Below are positions 1 through 13,574 of a DNA stretch of 64,000 nucleotides, in pieces. The stretch is from Antedon bifida. Its lineage: Eukaryota; Echinodermata; Crinoidea; Comatulida; Antedonidae. The notes under the pieces were generated by a model. That model ran no database searches and was not told where the DNA came from. It saw only the letters and a list, made by a program, of their open reading frames with translations. How positions within the stretch are numbered: the stretch's first letter is position 1; every line of letters begins with the position of its first letter. Both the position numbers and the translations under genes were made by a program. The stretch spans positions 9,765,395-9,829,394 of the forward strand of contig OY727100.1 in the NCBI GenBank assembly GCA_963402885.1, written 5' to 3'.

Positions 1-96
1 TTTATTTGTGTGTGGAAAATCAATAAAACAAAACAAAACAAACAAATGTTACACAACAAGAATATGCACTCTGAGTTTAATAGTATGTCTATTGAA

Positions 97-160
97 CACC
101 ATGTGACCTATAATCATCCAATCAAATGACAAGAATCTACTCAGGATGGTGTGTTATAAT
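97..160 (+). repeat. Dispersed repeat, ATGTGACC...CCAATCAAATGAC family, copy 1
   Basis: It shares the core CATGTGACC, then a short stretch, then ATCATCCAATCAAATGACA with copies near 5958 and 13541. After the core, copies 1 and 2 also share GGTGTGTTATAA. Three similar copies in the first 14 kb indicate a dispersed repeat. The family is not identified. Confidence 0.6.
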
Positions 161-3100
161 ATGGAGTATTACATTATGGATGTAATGCAGTGAAACTGTC
201 ATCAAGTAAGGCTGATTTGTAGTAGCCATATTGTAAGGAACTTTACATAGATTGGACACATTTGATTTTTGAGGAGTTTCCAATTTATCACTTAAAAAGA
301 TCTTTGTACTATATTATTGATATGACCACACCCACTTGACATTAGGAAAAATCACATGATTAATTTGTTGCAGACTGCTAATTTTCCTGATGAGACTATG
401 AAATACCAATTTTAATTTGATAATACCATTTTTAAAATGTATAAGGAACAAACATTTCCTTGAAAAACAAACCAAAAACCGCAAAAGAAAAGTCACATGT
501 TCTATTTAAAAGATATAACTTTGTCAATTCTGCCCTGTCAAACTACATATTCTACCACAAACTGTCATTCACCTAAATTCCCAGAAAAAAATATTGACCC
601 AGACAAAACTACAAAACTGAACTTCAAGAATGCCAAAGTTTGATTGTATCTGTAGGAGATACTGTATGTACATTGTGTATGAAAAAAAAATCATTCAAGT
701 CTGTAACCAGAACAGTACAGGGGCATACTTTTTTACCCAAATGGGAACTTAGTACTGTGTGTCTTTGTAGTCTTTTAGCCTAGATTCCTCCACCAAAAAG
801 GTGGTGTAAGGGGAGGGTTGTTGAACGTTACTATACCCAGACTTACCATTGGCAATTGAATGTACAGGGTAATACAACAATAAATAACAATTACTAAAGA
901 ATAAGAAAAATAAAGATGGTAATACTAGTTTGAAAAACTGTAAGATTACATAATTACTATTATTATATTAACAGAAATATTATTATTTTATTTATACTGA
1001 CAACACAATTCCCTACACTCCAAAAACCATCCTGAGGCATTAAAAATTCATCCTGTCTCCGACTGCAGGTCAGTGAGTGAACCCTTGGCTAATGGCATAT
1101 ATAGGCTAATAGTCTAGGCCGGATTGAAGCTCTCTTAAGTAAATGTGACAATGGTATATTCTGCTTACGGGTGGGTTGTTCAATAAAAAAAAAACTTGGC
1201 TTGGATTTAGTAGCTAATAGCAATAGTCATTTTTTAACAAGGAAATCATTTATAATCATGTACATATATTATGTAAATAATATGAAAATTGCATAAACTT
1301 TCCTTTTTGAACTCAATATAATTCCAGAATGAATTACTTTAATAATTTATAGGAATTAAACGTGTTGAAATTATTAATATTTAAATGAAAATTTCTTTGA
1401 GCTGAAATTATGTTTTGTAAAGTTTTTTAATAAACTGGGCTTTTTGTTGGGCATTCAGACTGATGTTCGCAACTACTGCAATATTACCATCTCACAGCTC
1501 TGTGTAAAAGGGGCTTTAAAACAAAGAGCATGATTGGGTACAATGACACAAGAACATCTTTCTCTAGAGTATACAACTTAAAATTATAATCACATTGTTC
1601 TCAGACAACACCATTTGTTTAGAATTATACACCTGTGTGACTTGGAATAAATTGGTAATGTCCCCAAGCCTCACCCCGTTCCCCCGACAAACTTATCAGC
1701 CACATTCCCTTTATACAATCACTTAACATCAATTTACATCTAATTCTTACCATAAATACATCTCTTCCTTTGCACAATCTCTCTTTGTTTACCAATCAGA
1801 CATGAACCTTATCAAATTAATAGCATGTTCAATGTCATTATTATAATATATAATAGTGCTTAACCTATAAAGGCTATTTCATTTGTAAGCTTTTATAAGT
1901 AAACAATAAGGCTTTATATTATTTTTATTGTTTTTCGTAGGGTCAACAAACAATTCTTTTTCTAGTCATGACTCAGTCAACTTGGGGACTACTGAAAAAT
2001 AGTTTTGTTTCATAAACAATACTCTTTCTATTAGTACAAATTAATTTATTGTGTATTACAGTACAATAGCGCAATAATAAATAATGAAATAGTGACACAA
2101 CAAAAAAATAGGTACAGAGGTGTATTGTTTAATGATTTAATTTGTTTGTGTCAAGTAATCACTACATGACCATTTTTGCACCATCAGAATTCCATACAAA
2201 AACAACTTTATAATAATGGTGATTCCTAAAAAAAGAAAGAAGTGTTTAATAATAATATAAAAAAAAAAAATGGGGGGTGAAGTTCCCAAAAGGGAGCTAG
2301 TTTAAACAGAACTCACTAAAGCTTGGGTGAAAATGCATCTGAATATTCTATCCTACAAATGTCATATTCAAAGTCAAGAGGACCAAATCAATTGTTAATC
2401 TTAGGAATGAAATCATTTAATTTCTATTCAATTCAGTTTATGTGCAAGGGTCACAACACACAGTTTGTGATTATTCAAAGCCAGTCTTCATTACTAGTCT
2501 TCATTACTAAACCAAGTGAAAAGTCAAGATAAAATTAACAGCACTCAACATGCATACAGTTTGTAGAAAGACAACTTCTAAAAGATAGTTATACTAATTA
2601 GCGAGCAAGATTATACTGAATTTGACACTCAGTTTATGAGTATTCAGTAATACAACAGGCCAATGACCTAATACACATTTAAAATGTTTCGTTATGTAAA
2701 CTATTTGGAGCAGACACAAAAAAAAAACACCATACTTCTATATTTAATTTATTTTGCATTTTGAAAGAAACTATGTCACAGTTTAAACTTTCAAATAATG
2801 TAAAAATAGCAGTTAAAAGTAATTTAAAGAGGAAAAACATCAAGTTGTTAAGAAAGGTAAACAGTGGTATAGAATTGATATTTAAAATACATTGAAAAAA
2901 GATGCAACAAACGTAACCATAGGATAGGTTTACAGATTATTGTAAAAATGTAAATATATCCCCTATATGTAGGTCACTGTTATTACAATAGAAGCCTATT
3001 GTGACTGTGTCAGAAAATGTAGTAAGGTAAGGTTTAATGCTCTTAACCTTTCAAAGTCATAAAAATCTGCTTTATATCCACAAAATACTCTACCTTTTCT

Positions 3101-3859
3101 TGGCAAAGAGAAACCAAGTCAGTTAAAATTATGTTTTAAATAATCAGTAAAGGAATGTACAATGAAGAATATGGTAGGCCTACTACTTATGAAGTCTATA
3201 AGCAGTCAATACACAAAGCAAAGGGCAACCAAGTGACCACAAACAACATTGTTGCAAATAACTATAATGCTGGGAGAGGAACAAGGAAGAGCTGGGGGAA
3301 AGGAGCAGACTGGGCTTGGTGGGCCCAATTTGCCTATGGTACTGTATACTGAAGAACTAGATTTTTGACTACCACAATAATGATGATGACATGACGACAA
3401 ATAAATATACTGTATGCAACATTCTTTTGATGTAATGACCTTTAAATAAATACCATCTTCTAGACCAAACAAAAGATACTATTTAATTAATGTATATCAT
3501 CCACCTGGTCAAATATTTTAATACTCTAATACTGTTATTTGTTGACATTGTGTAAGTATTATCCTACAAACCTTTACATAGAAATCCAATGCTATAACAC
3601 TTCTATGTTGTTGTTAAAAAAAAAGTGTAAGATGTTTACAAAAATGTTCACTGCTTGTATGATGGAAATTCAACCTACCACAAATGAGTGAATGATGCAG
3701 AGAACTGTATTCTTTATTCAATGTTTATATTGTTTAAGCATGTATATTTTGTGACATACCACATTAATGTATGTAACAGTGTTTCTGAAGGATAACCATT
3801 TATTCATGCTCATTACTATGCAGTTGCTATGTTGTTGTTAATTATGGTACATGATAAAC

Positions 3860-3932
3860 AAGGCCGTATAATGGCTGCAGTCGCGTGCTCAAGTTAGTGT
3901 TTACCAACCAACTGACCAACCGACTGACATAT
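3860..3932 (+). repeat. Dispersed repeat containing GCAGTCGCGTGCTCAA, copy 1
   Basis: It reads AAGGCCGTATAATGG, CTGCAGTCGCGTGCTCAA, GTTAGTGTTTACC, then a run of CAACCGAC-like repeats. An inverted copy lies at 36179-36250. The shared segment is more GC-rich than its surroundings, and the two copies agree over about 70 bp. The family is not recognised. Confidence 0.7.
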
Positions 3933-4500
3933 CTGACTGTTTTGATCAGAGATTATATTTAATCGTATTGTGTATTGTACAAATGGTAAATAGTTTAGTA
4001 GATGAAGATGGTTATTTCAGAAGAAGACTCATATACATCTGAATTTGGCAAGCGATTATGATCCTTTAGTTTCTTTCAATTTTACTATTTTTTTATTTTT
4101 ATGTGTAACCTTTTATTTATTACATACTGTACTGTATAAACTAGAAAAATTACTATATCACACAGATCATATACTATAATATTATGTTCAGATAAGTCCT
4201 TCTTGGCAACTATTATCATTCATTGTTTCTACAACAGATAAATTAATTTCTTGGCAAATGTTGAACAATCATCATTTCTACTTACTGCCAACAAACTTCT
4301 GTATTACACACTAGTACACCAAACCAAGCCAAGAGAAACAGCTGTTACGATTATTAACTGAGTTCTTCACAGGAAAGGAAGGAATGTTTCAAAGTTAGAA
4401 GAATACGCCTACAAGGAGTTTGTACACACAGATTTTTAGTAATGACGTTTGGTATCGGGTCCAAGATCAATAGTGTGAAGGGTGGGGATGTTGGGGACGT

Positions 4501-4666
4501 AGCCATTGCTATGGCGTAAACCCTTGGCTATACCTTAAGCTGTTTGTGAAAACATGCCAATTTTTTTTTTGCAGAAAAGATATGGCCAGTCACAAAAGAG
4601 GAAGATAAGTCATAGCTAATGGCATAAACCCTTGGCTATACTTTAAGCTGTTTTTTAAACATACTA
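4501..4666 (+). repeat. Local direct duplication with TAAACCCTTGGCTATA
   Basis: Two segments of about 60 bp (4501-4555 and 4606-4666) share TAAACCCTTGGCTATAC, TTAAGCTGTTT and AAACAT. They are separated by a T-rich spacer. A third partial match (AACCCTTGGCTAATGGCATA) is at about 1080-1100. This is probably a decayed repeat pair. Confidence 0.5.
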
Positions 4667-5045
4667 ACAACTTCATTCCACTGAGAAGACTAGTATAAAG
4701 CGCACACGGGTAAACTGTGTACACTGACCTACAGTTTATAGTCCAGAACTAGGAACCAGTTGGCCTCAAATCCATGCTGATGTTGGCTCTTTAGGTATGG
4801 TAAATGTCGCCCTGCCTTTAATTTGTCATACAATTCCTGGACAGTAGGTTATGGTGAATAATGGTAGTCCAATGAATTTCACTGAATATCACTCGTCATG
4901 CATATATATCAATTGTTTCCTGCAATATGTAATCAAATCAGTGGTCCTTATAGAATAGAATTCTTGCCAATTCAAATTATTTTATTGCAGTTACTTTATT
5001 TCATTTATGATTGAGTACCATTTTGTACATCTATTAAAACATACA

Positions 5046-5110
5046 TTAGAATGGGGACACCTTGGGGACCCAACAATGTGTTCCCAATGTTGTCCTGAAT
5101 ATGGATTGGC
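5046..5110 (+). repeat. TATTAAGGGGACAC palindromic family, decayed copy
   Basis: The copy contains TGGGGACACCTTGGGGACCC, AACAATGTGTTCCC and TGTCC. This arrangement (GGGGACAC, GGGACCCAACAA, TGT-CCC) recurs at 26783, 29603, 31341, 34224, 42239, 42725 and 49500. No coding potential is seen. Confidence 0.5.
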
Positions 5111-5957
5111 TCTAGTGTTAAAAAGAAAGTGTCCCAAATGAAGGGTTTTATTGTAAATCATTTATTAAAACAGTATATAAATAAACTATTATTACAAGGG
5201 TAGCAATGCATATTTTCTTGGCAATATACTTTAGCGGGAATTTATTAAAATAAGCTTCTAATGACAAATAATCTCAAGTAATCCCAAATCCAAACTAAGA
5301 GGTAAGCCATCAGCTGAATGTATTATACAAAGTGCAAACATGTTTCTTGTATTAGAAACACTAATCTAATTCTTTCATTACAAAGTAAACATATTAACAG
5401 TTTAAACCGGCTTTTAAACTACCGCCATTTGAATTCTTTCACTAAATTCACTGTTGAAATTTCTCTGTGGCCTATTTTTTTCCGTACAAAAAAGCTGAAA
5501 AATACTATCACATGATCACATTATATAGCGTTGAGCATGCTATAGTGCAGTTAATTTAATATCATTTGAACCACATTTGTTCAATCAAGAATCTACTTTA
5601 AAGGTGTTATAGAAGAATATTAACCACTTTGAATCTGAAGCAAAACATGTGTATAAACAAAAAAAAGTTGAGGCATTATTGCAGCAAAAGACAGTACATA
5701 TTATTCTATTAATATAAAGATTATAGTTTCAGTTTCTCACTGTACGACATATTTTATGCAACCAAATCTTTAAAATATCTTATCTTTTTATCAGATATGA
5801 CGTTTTGTCTGATCAAAATGACCTAATTAAAAAATATTAGTCACTTTATTAGCTAATCTTGTGATGTAACTAAAAGAAACCGTTTGTATGACATTTTGTA
5901 GTTTGTTTGTTTTTAGAGATAATGGTGAGAAGGTGCAATAAAACATTTATTTAATAT

Positions 5958-6005
5958 CATGTGACCAACAATCCTCCAATCAATAAGTCCTCTAAGGTGT
6001 GTTAT
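5958..6005 (+). repeat. ATGTGACC...CCAATCAA family, copy 2
   Basis: The copy reads CATGTGACCAACAATCCTCC, AATCAATAAG, then GGTGTGTTATAA. It is colinear with the copy at 97-160. Confidence 0.55.
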
Positions 6006-9000
6006 AAATTAGATTATAATACCTCTGACATAAAGCCCACCTACATTTTAGGAATAAATTTCATGCACAATCATCCATTTGGGTTTAATTTTGGTTAATT
6101 TGGTCCTCATGTTCAAGATTATTGGTATAAACCCAGTCAGTTGTGTATAACTATAAAATTACACAGGAATACAGTAGTAGCGGATCATAATATTCATAAT
6201 ACAGTATAAGAATATGGATGTTCATTGAATTGTCTATTTTTCAAAATATACATCTCTCCTTGCAGAATAGGGCTATTGTCAGTTTATACAGGTAAGCTTT
6301 GCATAAATAACTGTTTTATAATAAACACAAATTGAAAAAAAAATGTAAAAATATTTTTTTCAGAAAATTAATAAATAGGAATCCTTTTTAATTTAAAAAT
6401 ATTGATTTAATCATAGGAAACAAATTTGTAAATTGTTGTTTAAAATAAGCATACATTTAATATTTAATTTTGTTTATATAACTGTTACAAGGACAGATTT
6501 TACAGATACAAATTAAATATAAAGTGATTTCACCCTACGATCAAACTTGATTATAAACTGAAGTTTGCCGTCTACAGATATTACTATTTGTTTCCTTTTT
6601 TGCGCCATTATAAGTCTTGGTCTGCCTGTATAATACAAACTTGAGACGTTGCATATATTTAAAATGCACATGACATAACATCTAGGGATGAACTAAAACA
6701 GTATAAAAACTACAAAATAGAAATACAAAATACTGTACATTTATTTTTGTAATTGACTAATGCTTCACATGCTCCTAATCACATGGCTTCATTTGATCTG
6801 TAAACAGATCAACGCACCACGTTAATACGATAAAAAAGACGTCTTGAATTTGGCAGAGCACATACGTAGGTTTGTTGAGCAAGTAGTATCAAAGTGTTTG
6901 ATTTGAAATTTCTAGTTATATTATATTAGGCCTACTGTAGTATGATCCAACCATAGTTTAGGCTTAGGTTTGGACACGGTGTACATATAGTGGACATTAA
7001 AGAAATTGGTACAGTATTCAAAAAGAGTATAGGGATCATCTAACAGTGTGCTGACCTGGTCCGTAGAGGGCCTTAATCCAAATTTCCATAGTTTCCAGTT
7101 AACATTGAGAACCAGAATAAATACTTTTATCTTTTAATTGAATATAAAATGTTGGTCTAGTTTCATACCCAGGCCTCCTCCTGTTTTGTTTTTAGCAAAC
7201 TACGGTCGCTTTGGTATTGAGAATTAGATTCTACAGGTTCATGACCTAGTTCATTTCATAATTGCTTTATTGTACAGCTTATTATGGGAATATTATTCTG
7301 TAAGTGAAAACAAGATTCTAAAGAAAATACAAATGATGCAAACAATTGACCGATTTCTGAAATATTGGTGGGAAAAAAGAATTATATATTATCTCACACA
7401 CCAGTTTAGATCTGAAGTTAATATTGACAGTGATGCAGTTCAAGTTATCTTTTGTTCATTGCAGGTATTAAAAAAAAAATAGTTGCTGGATATAAGGCAT
7501 AAGCCCATATAAAGCGATTCAAAATTGATTCCAAAATACAGAACTTTCAGTTTTAAATTAAATTTTATAACTAACCGAGATTTACCTTTTTTGACATATT
7601 TTCTGTTGGTATCCATACTGACCTTGTTTCTCAAGCACCGCTACTAAGCTAGTAAGACTCTACATCAGGGCTTTCGCTTTTACCCTCTATTGTTGTATAG
7701 TTATACCATTTGTATGACAAATTATATTTGTACACTCAAACCAATTTGACAAAAAAAGTAATCCCATTTGCCAAATTAATTAGTAAAAATAATTAATTTA
7801 AAAAAAAAAGATTTCACAAACCACAATGAGGTACCGATGTACCTGGATAAACCAACCCTTTTCACTTTGAAAGAGAACACAACTTCATTACTAACAAAAA
7901 TGTGTATTTCACAAATATATATTTGCTTGTGTATGTAGCCTATATCAAAGATTTTTAAAATTCATAGTTCAGTTTTAACCATTGTCAATTATTGTCATAA
8001 CTAACAGGTAATGTTGAAATATGGCAATTTAAACAACAATTTTAAATTTAATAAATGTTTGGAATTTTCAATTTTTTAAATGTACATAATATGTTAAAAA
8101 TGAAACTTACAATAAATATTAATCAATATAATTTATTATTTGCATCCCAAAGGTGTCAACTTTCACTATAATTACTTATCATTGTATAGGTACATAAAAA
8201 AGAAACTGAAATTCCACAACAAAGTATGCAGACATTTTTTGTTCTGTTCATAATTCATGTACTGCAATAAAGTTTATCTCCCAGACAGTTTCGTATTAAA
8301 CAAGTCTGAAGGAATTGTAAAAAAAAAAAAAAATCATAACAAATATTATTTAAGTACGTGAATGTAGAAATGAATCCCTGAAGAGTCTACAATTATGTTT
8401 TTAATGGTTCTAATTAAGCAGTTATGGTGGTGGACATTGAAAGGAAGTATATTATATATTAAAATTTCAGTGTTCAATTATGGTATGTTCAGGTTAACAT
8501 TTGTTATAGTTATAGACCATTGAAGCTATGGCAGAATCAAGAAAACAAAATTGGAAAAGTCGAATTAATGAAAGACATTCCATCCCTAAACAAACAAAAA
8601 AACTGAACAAAAAAAGTGGAAAAAATGTCTCAAAATAGAACACATTTAAAGAAAAAAGTAAACAATTAATAAATTTATTATAAACGTAAACACATTTAAC
8701 AAAATTACTGTTACAGACATACTCTTCCAAACAGATTTCAAATTGAGCCCATGATTGCATATGAATTGAATATAAATAATCCTGCAAGGATTACTAAAGG
8801 CATCAGACCTTATATCAGGGTTCAACACAAACCAAAATCAGCCCTCCACTGACATTTTTTATGTGACAAAGGTAAATTCGTAAAGTAGCTTACTACTATG
8901 GGCCAATAGGAAGTCATAGTTTCCTTTTTAATCTTTAAGGTTTAGAGTTATTTATTTAAGAATTGTGTACATGCAGATTAGTTTAGCTTAAAATGTAATT

Positions 9001-9598
9001 AATAATAATATTTAAAAACATTTGGATCAATTTATAGCCACATTTCAGCAGCATATTCTAATATTAATTAATAAGGCATAATCAAGTAATTAAGACGTGT
9101 TACATAACAATTTTATAGCCAATCTATGAGTGATATTGAGTGAAATAAGTTTCATTCTGATCTATCCATGGACAGTGACTTCTAATAGCGGTCAAACTTT
9201 CTGACATTTGCCTTTTATTGTTATACAGAAATAAAAATCTACATTTACAATTTAGACTGTAGTGCTGGCAAATACTTTCTCATTAAATAAAAATCATGAA
9301 CTTGAAAGAGAAAGTTATTGGAAAGTTTTGATAAAACTATTTTATAAACACTGTTTCTTTTTGTTTATACCTATTTATATTTAATTGTTCCTGTCTTTCA
9401 AACTAAAATTACTCAATTCCAGTAGAGAACAGTGAACAAAAACATTTGCTAAACATCTTGAAATCAAATATAAACATTTTGAAAAAGCATGACCTTTGTC
9501 AAAACAAACTGTGTACAGCAACTTACTGGAGAATTGTATCTAGCTATAAGCCTGACGTTGTCTAGTTGCTGCATTAATTGTCTTTCTGTTTTTGCCAG

Positions 9599-9760
9599 AA
9601 TCTGTTAATACAAATTGAGGAAAACCCGGTATTTTCACTAAAAAGTTATGATTCTTCAATTTGTTTTGGCCTTCATGATCGATCAAAAGTGGGTAAACAC
9701 AGAAGAAAAACGAAAATTTCATTCTGCGCACAATGCACGTTGGGATTTATAGCAAGTTGA
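9599..9760 (+). CDS. Possible terminal exon of unknown plus-strand gene
   Basis: A pyrimidine-rich tract ending in TTTTTGCCAG (to 9598) is followed by an open frame of 53 codons and a TGA at 9758-9760. The peptide begins NLLIQIEENPVF and later has a basic stretch, KHRRKTK, followed by CAQC. A basic RK-T segment followed by C-x2-C loosely recalls the zinc-ribbon tail of piggyBac-type transposases. However, the upstream cysteine pair is not conserved (ICFGLH), and the terminal LC...C motif is absent. No upstream exon with a compatible phase was found. It lies antisense in intron 3 of the protease gene. It may be a transposase relic or chance. Confidence 0.22.
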   Translation, partial: NLLIQIEENPVFSLKSYDSSICFGLHDRSKVGKHRRKTKISFCAQCTLGFIAS

Positions 9761-9781
9761 TTCAATTATTAGAATCAACTT
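9754..9781 (+). other. Perfect 10-bp hairpin
   Basis: AAGTTGATTC (9754-9763) and GAATCAACTT (9772-9781) are perfect inverted repeats around the 8-nt loop AATTATTA. The left arm overlaps the TGA that ends the 9599-9760 frame. This may be a transposon end or chance. Confidence 0.6.
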
Positions 9782-9829
9782 ATTGTTTACATTTTTTACT
9801 ATTTCAAGATGAAAAAAGATATCGCAATA

Positions 9830-9895
9830 GGACCATATAGTATTTATTTTTACATTAAATGTAGTTTGTGATTACATAGGGATAGGACTTTAATC
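9830..9895 (+). mobile_element. Fragment of TTAA-flanked MITE (family of 24569-25097)
   Basis: It shares TTTTTACATTAAATGTAG, TTTGTGAT, an AGGGA-containing stretch and GGACTTTAA with the right part of the element at 24569-25097. Only the right end is preserved here. Confidence 0.5.
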
Positions 9896-10277
9896 ACATG
9901 GATAGCTTTTCAAGGGTTAAAATATTACGATACATGACTGATTAATTATAGATTAATTATTATCTTTGTTGTAACTTGCTCTGTAAATAAAAACTTGCAG
10001 ATATAGAAATATGATAGTGTTATATGAATTAGTTCATAGGATAACATCAAGAAAGTGAAACAAATGTCTGTTTTTGAAACAAACATTTCTAGGTAGGTAT
10101 GTCTGGCTATTAATGTCTCACTGAAATGCATGTCTTCTTAGCTGTAAAAATTTAAAGATGTACAATAAAAATAAAAATAAAAATGTTGTTGTTGAAACTG
10201 TTTGATGTGAGGCTTGTTACCCTCCAAAAAATTGCCAGGTATCTGTTTTCCTTTATATTCCTAAAATGTTCTTAAAT

Positions 10278-10404
10278 CAGCCCCAACCATGGTGGGGCTG
10301 AGGTGTGACGGACTCTCATTACCTCTGTTTCGTTGGTGCAGCTGGGTATTTGGGCCGCGGGAAAAGGATTTTAGGCCGCGAGATCAAAAGTTTGCGAAAC
10401 GCTG
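10278..10404 (-). mobile_element. hAT-like non-autonomous element fragment
   Basis: On the minus strand it starts CAGCGTTTCGCAAACTTTT at 10404. This resembles the CAGNGGTTCTCAAACTTTTT ends known from many hAT elements. GC-rich sequence follows (GCGGCCTAAAA, CCGCGGCCCAAA). The far side has a hairpin, CAGCCCCA/TGGGGCTG, at 10278-10300. No matching terminal repeat or 8-bp duplication was found at the other end, so it is probably truncated. Confidence 0.4.
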
Positions 10405-11381
10405 CTTTAGATGATACAATTAAGAGAATGCACAGCTAGTAGAAAAAAATATAAAACAGACATATTTCCTGAATGAAAATTCTAGTAAAAGTCAAATGAA
10501 TTGTTTAGACCTATTTCAGGAAGTAGACAATTAGGCAAATTAAAAATTCAAATGAATTGCTTTATTTACAACACAATGATCTATCAACAAATTAGAAGAA
10601 GTTTTCTGTTACTGTATAAAAAATTCACTTTTACTTTAAAAATTGTGTATCTGTGATATAAAAATTTACTTGACTTGAAAATGCATAAAAATAATTTTAA
10701 TTTCTAGACAAAGTAAAAATAAATTGAGTGCAGTATAATAATTAATATTTTTATATAAAAAATGAGTCAGTAATACAACTAATTTCATGTCACATTTGGG
10801 ACTTGAACTGAGTCATTAGCAATTCCAATTGTGAATCAGATTATTTGAGGTAGGCCTAAAAAGAGGGGGAGAGTAGAGAATACCTATGGACAAGGCCAGT
10901 AAAGATTCCCTATGGACAATGCCAGTAGAGATTCCCTACGGACAATACACAGGTTATCTGAGCCTCTTCATGATGTAATAATTTATGTCATCCACAAGCC
11001 AGCTGCTAAATACATGATGATAAAGACTGTTACTGTGCTTTTTAAGCATCTGTAACATTCATGCTTCGTAAATATATAGCAATATTTACAGAGGATGACA
11101 GATTTTTCATTTTAGGGTCAGTCTAATGACCTTATCACCTTTATGTCACCTATGTTACTGCCTTCCCTGGATGATCTCACCACATGCTTAGACCTACATT
11201 ACTCACTTTTTTAAATCAAATTTGTGTCAACGAAAATTGATTTTGATGTGGTATGTATCAGTTTGCATTTAAATTTTCAATAAAGAAGCCCTTTATCAGG
11301 GTTAAGATATTTCATACATATTCGTCACTCACTTTCCAATGGCAAATTTTAGGTGCCTAACTGAAATTAGTGTCCTATCTA

Positions 11382-11412
11382 TCACGCCCCCACCCCTTTA
11401 ATCCGCCTATGC
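11382..11412 (+). mobile_element. Fragment of the CAGTGGCGGATCC-type MITE (right end)
   Basis: CGCCCCCACCCCTTTAATCC followed by GCCTATG matches the right end of the element at 60942-61079. Only the end is present. Confidence 0.4.
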
Positions 11413-13540
11413 TTTCTGGTAGAGTTAGTTATTATATAGGGTAGAACATATGCTACAATAAAAACAAGGACCACATTGTAACCATCAATAATTATAACTT
11501 TCATCATTCAACATAACATGAATGTTATCATCATCCCCACTACTGTAACCTTTGTTCGTTGCCTGCAAAACATATCCTTGTGGTAGCATGAATTGAATGG
11601 TGCTGAAAGAACTGAACTAGACAAGAAACTTATGAACTGGGAACTGATACAACTAGAAGATAATCTGTGGTCACTGCTAGAAATTTCATTCAAATCTGCC
11701 CGAAGTCAGAATTTTGTCGCTATTTCACTGTTGTATGTTATATATTTTCAAAACCATGAAATATAATAAAATGTTTTTGTCTGTATAACAATAAAGTCTA
11801 AACAAGTTGTCTAGCATAAAATCTTATTTTCATGTCTGTTAAGTGTTATTGCATGATGTTCTTAGTGTTTTGAGACAGAGTAGCGCAATAGGGATTTTCC
11901 CTGGCTTATGATGACACTGCTGATTGTACTTGGAGGGATGCCCACTATTATGATCAATGAATCACATACTATAAATTCACATTTCCTTAAAAAACCTGTA
12001 AGGTTAATTTGAGAATTCTATTAAAAAAACATAAATATATAATCTTGTTGCATTACTACATTATTTAAATTGATATTCTACTGCTCTGTAGCATTTTAGG
12101 CCATGTCATTAAACCCATTCAGGCTTATTCACAGTATTTTCCAAGGAAAGTTTGTTACTAGCTGCCAAAGTAAACAATACCTAAACTAAGCCTGGATAGG
12201 TCCTTAGTGAAGCCTTACCTCACCAAGGCAAAACAATTCACTTTCTCTCTGGACCTGAATTGCAATATTTTGAAAGGAAGGTGTTTTTGTGCCTTTAGTA
12301 GGTCCTCAAAACCAGTTTTGAAGACTACTGACTGACTGACTACTAATCTTGGTTCCCATATGGCGAAACGATGCGATTGGTCAAATTACTTACATTGCAT
12401 CTATGTCCATCATTTCATCATCATCATCATCTCTCGTACAAATAGGTTTTGTAACAGCTTTTATCCAGCTGCCATTCGGGCACTGAATGCTTGTCAGTAT
12501 ATTATACAAGAGTGATGTGACACTTTGTTATTGTTTTTATTTTGATGTTTTTATATATCTCAGAGCAAACATAATTTTTATATAATAAATGGAATTTTAC
12601 ACTGATTAATGAATGTCTTTGCGTTGCATCCTAGAGGGAACCAAGCCTCAGAGTTTTTTTAATTTATAATTCGGCCCTGATGAGACAACATAGATCAATG
12701 TTGTTGGTACAATCCTGTTACTGTATCCTATTTCCTTTTACTCTGATGAATGTTTTATGAGTCTTAAAGTTGAAACTTTGTTTATAATGAATTTGACTTT
12801 ATGGAGTCTGCTCTACTGATCTTCACACCTCTGGTTCAAGGTGAAGTGTAGGAAAAGTGTTGCAAAAGAATCATTTCAATCACATTTTTATAATTTGTAT
12901 TTCCCCTAACAAAATCAGGAAATATATTATTGATTGTAAACTATGAATCATATCAGATATTTCAATATTTAAATAGTTAAACTTAAGATACATATCATTT
13001 ATTTATTTTGAAGTTATCAATATTATGGCCCTATAGTTTCAATGTTTCATTTATAATTTTAATGCAATAAATCCCCGATTAAAGGAAATGCCTTGGACAA
13101 CCTGAATAACAAAAGGAAAACAACTCAAGCTATCTGTTAATCTAGTGCACTTTGTATTTTTGCTGAGCACTTTTTGAACATACTCATATCAAACTGACCT
13201 CATTGAAATACATCATCAATACAGTTTTTTGTTTCTTTGCAGGCAATATGTCTTCATATTTAATAATATACAAATAATGAAGTTTACATTAATTAATCAA
13301 AATCCTACAAATGATCTAAAGCTAATTTAAATGCCTTTTTGATCTAAATTAGTACATATATATCTCTCCAAAAATGTACTTCTATCGCGAAATCATAAGA
13401 TTTAATCGTGGCGAAAGTACAAAATAGGTGGCGCTGTATAAGCAATAGTATAAGCAAAATATTTTCCAAACGCAAATTTTTTTTTTTTTCGTACTCTTGT
13501 ACTACTAAACGATCGTTTAAAAAGTGCATACTATTGCACG

Positions 13541-13574
13541 CCATGTGACCCACAATCATCCAATCAAATGACAG
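13541..13574 (+). repeat. ATGTGACC...CCAATCAAATGAC family, copy 3
   Basis: CCATGTGACCCACAATCATC followed by CAATCAAATGACAGG is nearly identical to the core at 97-160. Confidence 0.6.

Noticed and set aside
3155..3472. Opposed open frames of 65 and 88 codons
   Set aside because: Low-complexity peptides, no start context and no splice support.
6266..6291. 26-nt plus-strand micro-exon between CTCCTTGCAG and GTAAGC
   Set aside because: Good splice signals, but the phase needed to join the 9599 exon gives a TAG, and no partner exon was found.
9530..9598. Minus-strand exon starting ILAKTERQL
   Set aside because: Open and in phase, but the acceptor lacks a pyrimidine tract and the peptide does not match the family.
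12216..12260. Minus-strand 36-nt exon ending at a GTAAGG donor, as the next protease exon
   Set aside because: It reads in phase 0 but the peptide does not resemble the expected propeptide continuation, and the acceptor is weak.
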